From Tidjanibacter sp. (GTDB taxonomy: Bacteria; Bacteroidota; Bacteroidia; Bacteroidales; Rikenellaceae), in assembly GCA_017547065.1 (NCBI GenBank), contig JAFYRC010000258.1, positions 1-7,324 of the forward strand: a DNA stretch of 7,324 nt, read 5' to 3'. Below the pieces are notes generated by a model. It ran no database searches and was not told the origin of the DNA. It saw only the letters and a list, made by a program, of their open reading frames with translations. The translations under genes and the position numbers were made by a program. Positions within the stretch are counted from its first letter, which is position 1. Every line of letters starts with the position of its first letter. Below, piece by piece: positions 1-6,074 of this stretch.

Positions 1-1
1 C

Positions 2-1102
2 ATTGCAAATACGGGTGGCTTCTCGGACGAGGAGCTGGCCTCGATTGAGGAGAGGGCCTACCGCCTCGGCTCCAAACAGCACGCAACCCTCGAGATCACC
101 GAGGAGTACTACGAGCGTAGCATCAAGTATATGGTCTTCGGCAACGTGTTGCGCAATGGTACCTATCCCATTTCGGTATCCTCGGAGCGTATCTTCCAGG
201 CTATGGCCATCATCCAGTTTGCCAAGGAGGTGGGCGCCGATTGTGTGGCTCACGGTTCCACCGGTGCAGGTAACGACCAGGTGCGTTTCGACCTGACGTT
301 CCAGATTATGGCCCCCGAGATTGAGATTATCACCCCCACTCGTGACATGGTGCTCACCCGTGAGTATGAGATCAACTACCTCAAGGAGCGTGGCTATGTG
401 GCAGATTTTACTAAGTTGGAATACTCAATCAACAAGGGTTTGTGGGGTACCAGTATCGGCGGTAAGGAGACCCTCCACTCGGAGCAGACCTTGCCCGAGC
501 ACGCCTATCCCAGCCAGGTAACCGCCCAGGGCGAGGAGTCGCTCAAAATCGGCTTCGTGAAGGGCGAGATTGCCAGCGTCAACGGCCAGGAGTTTGAGAG
601 CAAGGTGGACGCTATTCGTGCCGTGGAGGCCATTGCGTCGAAATATGGCATTGGTCGCGATATGCACATCGGCGACACCATCATCGGTATCAAGGGCCGT
701 GTGGGCTTTGAGGCTGCTGCGCCTATGCTCATCATCGCTGCACACAAGATGCTCGAGAAACACACCCTCACAAAGTGGCAGCTCTATTGGAAAGACCAGG
801 TGGCCACTTGGTATGGTATGTTCCTCCACGAGGCACAGTATCTCGATCCCGTGATGCGCGACATCGAGGCTATGCTTGATCACTCACAGGAGAACGTAAA
901 CGGTGTGGTTGAGATCACCCTCCGTCCTCTCTCCTACACCCTCGTAGGTGTGGAGTCGTCGTTCGACCTGATGAAGACCGACTTCGGCGAATATGGCGAG
1001 GTGAACAAGGCATGGAGCGCCGACGATGTGAAGGGCTTTACCAAAATTATGGCAAATCCCCTCAAAATCTACTACAACAAGCAGAAAGCAAATAATAAGT
1101 AA
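2..1102 (+). CDS. argG: Argininosuccinate synthase, 5'-truncated
   Basis: Joins citrulline and aspartate with ATP to give argininosuccinate, AMP and pyrophosphate, the penultimate step of cytoplasmic arginine synthesis. The open frame runs in from the left edge, beginning within the conserved IANTGGFSDEE region. 366 residues are visible; with a usual length near 400 in this phylum, about 35 N-terminal residues, including the ATP-pyrophosphatase SGGLD loop, are missing. Visible family blocks are the HGSTGAGNDQVRFD segment (nt ~248-292), which binds nucleotide and substrate, then a TPTRD block, the EYSINKGLWGTSIGG block (nt ~420-463) and a C-terminal domain with GRVGFE and LRPLSY. The ATG at 131 is internal, because the homology continues upstream of it. 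The gene ends at a TAA 10 nt before argC and is the first visible gene of the operon. Codon use matches argC through argE'. The identification is secure. Confidence 0.96.
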   Translation: MANTGGFSDEELASIEERAYRLGSKQHATLEITEEYYERSIKYMVFGNVLRNGTYPISVSSERIFQAMAIIQFAKEVGADCVAHGSTGAGNDQVRFDLTFQIMAPEIEIITPTRDMVLTREYEINYLKERGYVADFTKLEYSINKGLWGTSIGGKETLHSEQTLPEHAYPSQVTAQGEESLKIGFVKGEIASVNGQEFESKVDAIRAVEAIASKYGIGRDMHIGDTIIGIKGRVGFEAAAPMLIIAAHKMLEKHTLTKWQLYWKDQVATWYGMFLHEAQYLDPVMRDIEAMLDHSQENVNGVVEITLRPLSYTLVGVESSFDLMKTDFGEYGEVNKAWSADDVKGFTKIMANPLKIYYNKQKANNK

Positions 1103-1112
1103 GACAGACAGA

Positions 1113-2075
1113 GTGGTAAGGGTTGGAATTATAGGAGGTGCGGGCTACACCGCAGGCGAGCTGGTTCGATTGCTCATCAACCACCCTCAGGTGGCCATTG
1201 AGTTTATCCACTCGACTAGCAATGCAGGTAACCTCGTGAGCGACGTTCACGGGGGCTTGTATGGCGAGTGTGAGTTGCGCTTTGCCGAGGCCTACGACTT
1301 GGAGGCCATTGATGTTCTCTTCCTCTGCTCGGCCCACGGTGCGAGCGAGAAGTTTATGGCGGAGAACACAATTCCCGAGGGATTGAAGATTGTGGATTTG
1401 GCACAGGATTTCCGTGACGAGCACGGTGGTTTTGTGTATGGCCTGCCCGAGATGCAGAGGGAGAAAATCTGCTCGGCTACACGCATTGCCAACCCCGGTT
1501 GCTTTGCTACGGCTATCCAGCTGGCCCTGCTGCCCCTCGCAAAAGCGCAGTTGCTCTGCGACGAGGTGCACATTACCGCCATTACAGGCTCTACGGGTGC
1601 GGGTGTGAAGCCTTCGGCCACAACCCACTTCTCGTGGCGTAGCGACAACATTTCGACCTACAAGGCCTTCTCCCACCAACACCTCTTGGAGATTGGTCGC
1701 AACCTGCGCGGTTTGCAACCATCCTTCGAGTGGGAGCTCAACTTTGTACCCATGCGTGGCGACTTCGCCCGTGGTATTTTGGCTTCGGTCTACACCGAGT
1801 GTCCCCTGTCGGCCGAGGAGACTGTGGAGCTCTATAAGGAGTTCTATGCCGACTCGCCCTTCTGCTTTGTGGCCGAGAAGAATATCGACCTCAAACAGGT
1901 TGTCAACACCAACAAGGCCCTCGTGTATGTGGCAAAATATGGTTCGAAACTGCACATCGTATCGGCCATTGACAACCTCTTGAAGGGTGCTTCGGGCCAG
2001 GCGGTGGAGAACATGAACCTCATCTGTGGCTTTGCCGAGGGTGAGGGCCTACACCTTAAACCAAGTGCATTCTAA
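1113..2075 (+). CDS. argC: N-acyl-gamma-glutamyl-phosphate reductase
   Basis: NADPH-dependent reduction of N-acyl-glutamyl-5-phosphate to N-acyl-glutamate 5-semialdehyde. The protein has 320 residues, normal for the shorter ArgC class. An N-terminal Rossmann dinucleotide site is visible as VGIIGGAGYTAGELVRLL (residues 4-21). The catalytic cysteine is Cys130 in ANPGCFAT, and the downstream HQH (residues 188-190) sits where the family has its active-site histidine; His190 is the likely one. The C-terminus (GASGQAVENMNL) is also typical. The start is GTG at 1113; it places the first beta strand right at the N-terminus and no in-frame ATG lies nearby upstream. No Shine-Dalgarno sequence is visible. 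The stop TAA shares its last A with the argD ATG, so translation of the two is probably coupled. Given the ArgF' downstream, the acyl group is likely succinyl; ArgC itself does not reveal this. Confidence 0.96.
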   Translation: MVRVGIIGGAGYTAGELVRLLINHPQVAIEFIHSTSNAGNLVSDVHGGLYGECELRFAEAYDLEAIDVLFLCSAHGASEKFMAENTIPEGLKIVDLAQDFRDEHGGFVYGLPEMQREKICSATRIANPGCFATAIQLALLPLAKAQLLCDEVHITAITGSTGAGVKPSATTHFSWRSDNISTYKAFSHQHLLEIGRNLRGLQPSFEWELNFVPMRGDFARGILASVYTECPLSAEETVELYKEFYADSPFCFVAEKNIDLKQVVNTNKALVYVAKYGSKLHIVSAIDNLLKGASGQAVENMNLICGFAEGEGLHLKPSAF

Positions 2076-3202
2076 TGAAACTTTTTGACGTATATTCGCT
2101 CTATGATATCGAGCCGGTGCGTGGCAGTGGTAACTATGTCTACACCGCCGACGGCACCGAGTATCTCGACCTCTATGGTGGCCACGCCGTGATTTCGGTG
2201 GGCCACGCTCATCCCCACTATGTGAAGGCCGTGTCGGAGCAGGTTGCCAAGCTGGGCTTCTACTCCAATTCGGTTGAGAACTCTCTGCAAGAAAGGTTTG
2301 CCGAGCAGTTGGGTAGGATTAGTGGCTATGAGGACTACTCGCTCTTCCTCTGCAACTCGGGTGCCGAGGCCAACGAGAACGCCATCAAGCTCGCCTCGTT
2401 CCACTCGGGCAAGGCCAAGGTGTTGGCCTTCGAGAAGGCCTTCCACGGCCGCACCTCGGGTGCTGTGGCCGCTACGGACAACCCCAAAATTGTTGCCCCC
2501 TTCAACCGCACTCCCAACGTGGAGTTTGTGCCTCTGAACGACATCGTGGCGGTGGAGGAGAGGCTTCGCACGGGCGAGTTCTGTGCGGTGCTAATTGAGG
2601 GTATCCAGGGCGTTGCAGGTATCCACTGCCCCGAAAACGATTTCTTGAAACAGTTGCGTGAGCTGACCCGCCAATGTGGTGTGTCGCTCATCTTGGACGA
2701 AATTCAGTCGGGCTATGGCCGTACGGGCGATTTCTTTGCCCACCAGTATGCCGGCATTCGCCCCGACATCATCACCTCCGCAAAGGGTATTGCCAACGGC
2801 TTCCCTATGGGTGCGGTGCTGATTGCGCCCCACTTTGAGGCCACAAAAGGTATGCTCGGTACAACCTTTGGAGGTAACCACCTGGCTTGCGCTGCGGCCA
2901 CAGCCGTGTTGGACATCTTCGAGGCCGAGGGCCTTGTGGAGAATGCCCGCAAGATGGGTGCCTACCTCATTGAAGAGCTGGGTAAGATTCCCCAGTTGAA
3001 GGAGGTTAGGGGCCGAGGTCTGATGATTGGTGTGGAGATTGAGGGCTCGGGTGCCGAGATGCGCAAGAGGCTCTTGAAGGAGTACCACATCTTCACCGGT
3101 GGTGCGGGTGCGTCGACCGTTCGACTGCTGCCTGCGCTCACCATCACACGCAAGGAGGCCGATAGGTTTCTCGATGCGTTCAGAAAACTTCTTAACGAAT
3201 AA
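2075..3202 (+). CDS. argD: N-acetyl/N-succinyl-ornithine aminotransferase, PLP-dependent
   Basis: Class-III aminotransferase (375 residues, a normal length) that transfers the amino group of glutamate to N-acyl-glutamate semialdehyde, giving N-acyl-ornithine. Visible hallmarks are CNSGAEANENAIKLA, which binds the cofactor phosphate; the FHGRTSGAVAAT segment; the DEIQSGYGRTG motif with Asp208, which pairs with the pyridine nitrogen of PLP; Lys237 in SAKGIANGFPMGA, the Schiff-base lysine; and GTTFGGNHLACAAA toward the C-terminal third. The ATG at 2075 overlaps the argC stop by one base (TAATG), which supports this start and suggests coupled translation. A 20-nt gap follows before argF'. Residues that would separate acetyl from succinyl preference cannot be called by eye; the operon context favours succinyl. 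Class-III homologues such as GABA or ornithine aminotransferase are unlikely here. Confidence 0.95.
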   Translation: MKLFDVYSLYDIEPVRGSGNYVYTADGTEYLDLYGGHAVISVGHAHPHYVKAVSEQVAKLGFYSNSVENSLQERFAEQLGRISGYEDYSLFLCNSGAEANENAIKLASFHSGKAKVLAFEKAFHGRTSGAVAATDNPKIVAPFNRTPNVEFVPLNDIVAVEERLRTGEFCAVLIEGIQGVAGIHCPENDFLKQLRELTRQCGVSLILDEIQSGYGRTGDFFAHQYAGIRPDIITSAKGIANGFPMGAVLIAPHFEATKGMLGTTFGGNHLACAAATAVLDIFEAEGLVENARKMGAYLIEELGKIPQLKEVRGRGLMIGVEIEGSGAEMRKRLLKEYHIFTGGAGASTVRLLPALTITRKEADRFLDAFRKLLNE

Positions 3203-3209
3203 TATTTAG
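3199..3209 (+). repeat. 11-nt AT-rich repeat over argD stop, copy 1
   Basis: ATAATATTTAG covers the argD stop codon and the start of the argD-argF' gap. The identical 11-mer recurs at 6062-6072 in the argE'-argH gap, in the same position relative to the upstream stop. It stands out as AT-rich within GC-rich DNA. It does not match the Bacteroidota -7 element TAnnTTTG. It may be a leader that keeps the ribosome-entry region unstructured, or chance. Confidence 0.3.
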
Positions 3210-3222
3210 ACCAACGATAAGG

Positions 3223-4179
3223 ATGAAAAAGTTTACTTGTGTGGAGGATATCGGCCCTCTGAAAGAGGCCATTGAGGAGGCCCTCGAAGTAAAGCGTAAC
3301 CGCTTTTCCTACAAGCACTTGGGCGAGAATAAAACCCTTCTAATGATATTCTTTAACTCTTCGCTTCGTACCAGACTGTCGACCCAGAAGGCAGCGATGA
3401 ACCTCGGTATGAACGTGATGGTGTTGGATGTTAATCAGGGCGCTTGGAAGCTCGAAACCGAGCGTGGTGTGGTGATGGACGGCGACAAGGCCGAGCACCT
3501 CTTGGAGGCTATTCCCGTGATGGGCTCCTACTGCGACATCATCGGTGTGCGCTCCTTTGCGTCGTTGAAGGATCGCAACGAGGACTACGAGGAGAGGGTA
3601 ATCGAGCAGTTCATCAAGTACTCGGGGCGCCCCGTGTTTAGCATGGAGGCTGCAACCCGCCACCCTCTGCAAAGTTTTGCCGACCTGATTACCATCGAGG
3701 AGCACAAGCGCACCGAGCGTCCAAAGGTGGTACTCACATGGGCACCTCACCCCAAGGCTCTCCCACAAGCTGTGGCTAACTCCTTTGCCGAGTGGGTGAC
3801 CAAGGGCGATTATGAGTTGGTTATTACCCACCCCAAGGGCTATGAACTCGACGAGAAGTTCACCCGTGGTGCCACCATCGAGTATGACCAGCGCAAGGCC
3901 TTCGAGGGTGCCGACTTTGTCTATGCCAAAAACTGGTCGGCCTATGAGGGCGAGAACTACGGCAAGGTGCTCTCCACCGATATGGACTGGATTGTGGACA
4001 GCGAGAAGATGGCCCTCACTAACAACGCCTTCTTTATGCACTGTTTGCCCGTGCGACGCAATATGATTGTTACGGACGAGGTGATTGAGGCCCCCACGAG
4101 CCTTGTGATTCCCGAGGCGGCCAATCGTGAGATTTCGGCCCAGGTGGTTTTGAAGAGAATGTTGGAGGGTTTGCAGTAA
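3223..4179 (+). CDS. argF': N-succinyl-L-ornithine carbamoyltransferase (ArgF' type)
   Basis: Transfers the carbamoyl group from carbamoyl phosphate to N-succinyl- (or N-acetyl-) ornithine, giving N-acyl-citrulline. The 318 residues equal the length I recall for the B. fragilis enzyme, and long blocks agree with it: FFNSSLRTRLST (residues 43-54, carbamoyl-phosphate loop), NQGAWKLETERG (71-82), a long shared block around MEAATRHPLQSFAD, a proline-rich loop WAPHPKALPQ (173-182), Lys236 in YAKNW and HCLPVRRNM (273-281). An ordinary ornithine carbamoyltransferase would lack this proline-rich loop. At position 90, where B. fragilis has Pro and Xanthomonas acetylornithine carbamoyltransferase has Glu (its residue 92), this protein has Ala (DGDKAEHLLEA). 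The absence of Glu predicts succinyl preference. The ATG at 3223 lies 20 nt after argD, and the stop overlaps the argB ATG by one base. Family assignment is firm; the substrate is inferred. Confidence 0.94.
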   Translation: MKKFTCVEDIGPLKEAIEEALEVKRNRFSYKHLGENKTLLMIFFNSSLRTRLSTQKAAMNLGMNVMVLDVNQGAWKLETERGVVMDGDKAEHLLEAIPVMGSYCDIIGVRSFASLKDRNEDYEERVIEQFIKYSGRPVFSMEAATRHPLQSFADLITIEEHKRTERPKVVLTWAPHPKALPQAVANSFAEWVTKGDYELVITHPKGYELDEKFTRGATIEYDQRKAFEGADFVYAKNWSAYEGENYGKVLSTDMDWIVDSEKMALTNNAFFMHCLPVRRNMIVTDEVIEAPTSLVIPEAANREISAQVVLKRMLEGLQ

Positions 4180-4970
4180 TGAGTGGCGGAGAGAAGATAA
4201 CGGTGGTGAAGATTGGCGGCAACGTCATCGACAACGAGGCGGCTTTGGACCGCTTTGTGAGGGACTTTGCGCAGTTGCCTTCGCCCAAGGTGCTCATTCA
4301 CGGTGGCGGTAAATTGGCCACCCGCCTGGCCGAGCAGTTGGAGATTCCTACAACAATGGTTGAGGGCCGTCGTGTGACCGACGAGGCAACGCTCGATGTT
4401 GTTACGATGGTCTATGCAGGCCTTGTGAATAAGCGCATCGTGGCAAAACTGCAAGCGCAGGGTTGCAACGCGCTGGGATTCTCGGGTGCCGACGGCAATA
4501 TGATTCCTGCCCGTAGGCGCAACCCCGAGCCTATCGACTATGGCTTTGTGGGCGACATCAGCTCCTCGGAGATTAACACCACTCTGTTGGATACTCTGCT
4601 CACGAGTGGTATTACCCCCGTGTTCTGTGCCATTACTCACGACGCTAAGGGCACCCTTCTTAACTCCAATGCCGATAGTGTTGCTTCGGCCGTGGCCGTA
4701 GCGTCGGCAACCATTGCCCCCACCAACCTTGTCTTCTGCTTCGAGAAGCAGGGTGTGTTGAGGGACGTGGAGGATGAGGGCTCTGTTATTGGACTCATTA
4801 CCCGTGCCGACTATCCCGCACTGCGTAGCGAGGGTGTGATTTCCAAGGGTATGATTCCCAAGATTGACAACGCCTTCTACGCCATTGAGAGTGGGGTGGA
4901 GAGCGTGTCGATCAAGCACTCGGAGGAGGTTGCCAACCCCCAGGCAGGTACAACAATACGCAACGAGTAG
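4179..4970 (+). CDS. argB: N-acyl-glutamate 5-kinase (acetyl/succinylglutamate kinase)
   Basis: Amino-acid-kinase-fold enzyme that phosphorylates the gamma-carboxylate of N-acyl-glutamate with ATP, supplying the substrate of ArgC. The protein has 263 residues. Visible motifs are VVKIGGN with Lys11 (the counterpart of E. coli Lys8), LIHGGGK (residues 39-45, nucleotide/substrate glycine loop), GFSGADGNMIPAR around Asp105, LNSNADS with Asp166 (the counterpart of E. coli Asp162) and GMIPKIDNA with Lys228 (the counterpart of Lys217). Only about six residues precede the first beta strand and the C-terminus ends simply in GTTIRNE, so the N-terminal helix and C-terminal signature of arginine-inhibited hexameric kinases are not evident. 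The ATG overlaps the argF' stop (TAATG), and argE' begins 12 nt after the TAG stop. By context the substrate may be N-succinyl-glutamate. Confidence 0.94.
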   Translation: MSGGEKITVVKIGGNVIDNEAALDRFVRDFAQLPSPKVLIHGGGKLATRLAEQLEIPTTMVEGRRVTDEATLDVVTMVYAGLVNKRIVAKLQAQGCNALGFSGADGNMIPARRRNPEPIDYGFVGDISSSEINTTLLDTLLTSGITPVFCAITHDAKGTLLNSNADSVASAVAVASATIAPTNLVFCFEKQGVLRDVEDEGSVIGLITRADYPALRSEGVISKGMIPKIDNAFYAIESGVESVSIKHSEEVANPQAGTTIRNE

Positions 4971-4982
4971 AACGAAAGAGAT

Positions 4983-6065
4983 ATGAAACAGATGACGGCA
5001 GCGGAGGCTGTGGACCTCCTGAAAAGGCTTATTGCCACCCCCTCGCTTTCGGGTGGTGAGGAGGGCACGGCAGAGATTCTCACCCACGAGTTGGAAGGGC
5101 GAGGTGTGGCTGTGCGCCGTCATTTCAACAACGTTTGGGCGCTGTCGGAGGGCTATGACGCCACGAAACCGACCCTTATGCTCAACTCCCACCAAGACAC
5201 CGTGAGGCCTTCGGCCCACTACACCCGCAACCCCTTTGAACCCACCCTTGAAAATGGAGTGCTCTATGGACTGGGTAGCAACGATGCGGGCGCATCGCTG
5301 GTGTCGCTCCTGGTGACTTTCTGCAACCACGCCGATACCTCGGCCTTGCCCTACAACCTTCTGCTGGCCCTCACTGCCGAGGAAGAAAACATGGGCGAGA
5401 GGGGTATGAGAGCCTTCCTTCCCCACCTTGCCGAGCAGGGTATTGGGGTGGATATGGTGCTTGTGGGCGAGCCTACGTCGATGCAGGCAGCCGTTGGCGA
5501 GAGAGGGTTGGTGGTGCTGGATTGTGTGGCCCGTGGTAGGAGCGGACACGCCGCCCGTAATGAGGGCGACAATGCGCTCTACAAGGCCATTGCCGACATC
5601 GAGCGCCTGCGTGATTACCACTTCGAGAAGACTTCGGAAGTGCTCGGCGATATCAAACTCACTGTGACGCAGATTGCTGCGGGTACGCAACACAATATGG
5701 TGCCCGACGAGTGCCGCTTTGTGGTTGATGTGCGCACAACGGATGCCTACACCAACGAGCAGGTGGTCGAACTCTTGCAGTCGGTGGTGGAGTGTGAGGC
5801 TGTGCCACGCTCAACACGCGTGAGGGCCTCGTCCATTTCGCCCTCGCACCCCTTGGTAGCTTCGGCTGTGGCCATTGGTAGGGAAACATTCGTGTCGCCC
5901 ACCACATCGGACCGTGCCGTGATGCAGGGCCTGCCCGCCTTGAAGATGGGTGTTGGCGAGTCGTCGCGTTCCCACACGGCCGACGAGTTTGTCCTCACGT
6001 CGGAAATAGAGGAGGGCATTGCCATCTACGACAAACTTTTAGAGGAACTTTGCAATAGACTATAA
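4983..6065 (+). CDS. argE: M20 metallohydrolase, N-acyl-citrulline deacylase (ArgE')
   Basis: Zinc-dependent M20 deacylase that should remove the succinyl (or acetyl) group from N-acyl-citrulline to release citrulline for ArgG. It has 360 residues. Metal-site residues visible in family order are His70 and Asp72 in NSHQDT, Asp101 in GSNDAG, the acidic run Glu133-135 in TAEEENMG (the usual DEE, containing the catalytic base and a metal ligand), Glu163 in VGEPTS and His331 in SSRSHTADE. The central stretch from about residue 170 (VLDCVARGRSGHAAR) is the lid/dimerisation domain. The start chosen is ATG 4983, 12 nt after argB, preceded by a purine-rich GAAAGAG that is a weak ribosome site at best; ATG 4992 is three codons inside. 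DapE or acetylornithine deacetylase relatives share the fold, but the position beside argF' makes citrulline deacylation the best reading. Confidence 0.9.
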   Translation: MKQMTAAEAVDLLKRLIATPSLSGGEEGTAEILTHELEGRGVAVRRHFNNVWALSEGYDATKPTLMLNSHQDTVRPSAHYTRNPFEPTLENGVLYGLGSNDAGASLVSLLVTFCNHADTSALPYNLLLALTAEEENMGERGMRAFLPHLAEQGIGVDMVLVGEPTSMQAAVGERGLVVLDCVARGRSGHAARNEGDNALYKAIADIERLRDYHFEKTSEVLGDIKLTVTQIAAGTQHNMVPDECRFVVDVRTTDAYTNEQVVELLQSVVECEAVPRSTRVRASSISPSHPLVASAVAIGRETFVSPTTSDRAVMQGLPALKMGVGESSRSHTADEFVLTSEIEEGIAIYDKLLEELCNRL

Positions 6066-6072
6066 TATTTAG
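6062..6072 (+). repeat. 11-nt AT-rich repeat over argE' stop, copy 2
   Basis: Second exact copy of ATAATATTTAG, spanning the argE' stop codon and ending 2 nt before the argH ATG at 6075. See the copy at 3199-3209. The placement, over the stop codon of the gene before a non-overlapping start, is the same in both gaps. Function is unknown. Confidence 0.3.
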
Positions 6073-6074
6073 GT

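Noticed and set aside
1062..1955. 297-codon - strand open frame opposite argC
   Set aside because: Covers an intact argC and extends over the argG end; no domain or start signal. Shadow frame.
3163..3170. TAGGTTTC resembling the Bacteroidota -7 box before argF'
   Set aside because: The last base mismatches TAnnTTTG, no TTTG was found at the expected -33 distance, and it lies inside argD coding sequence.
3957..5693. 578-codon open frame on the - strand opposite argF', argB and argE'
   Set aside because: It spans three clearly functional + strand genes and their junctions, has a His-rich, low-coherence composition with no recognisable domain, and is explained by codon bias that avoids stops in that antisense frame.
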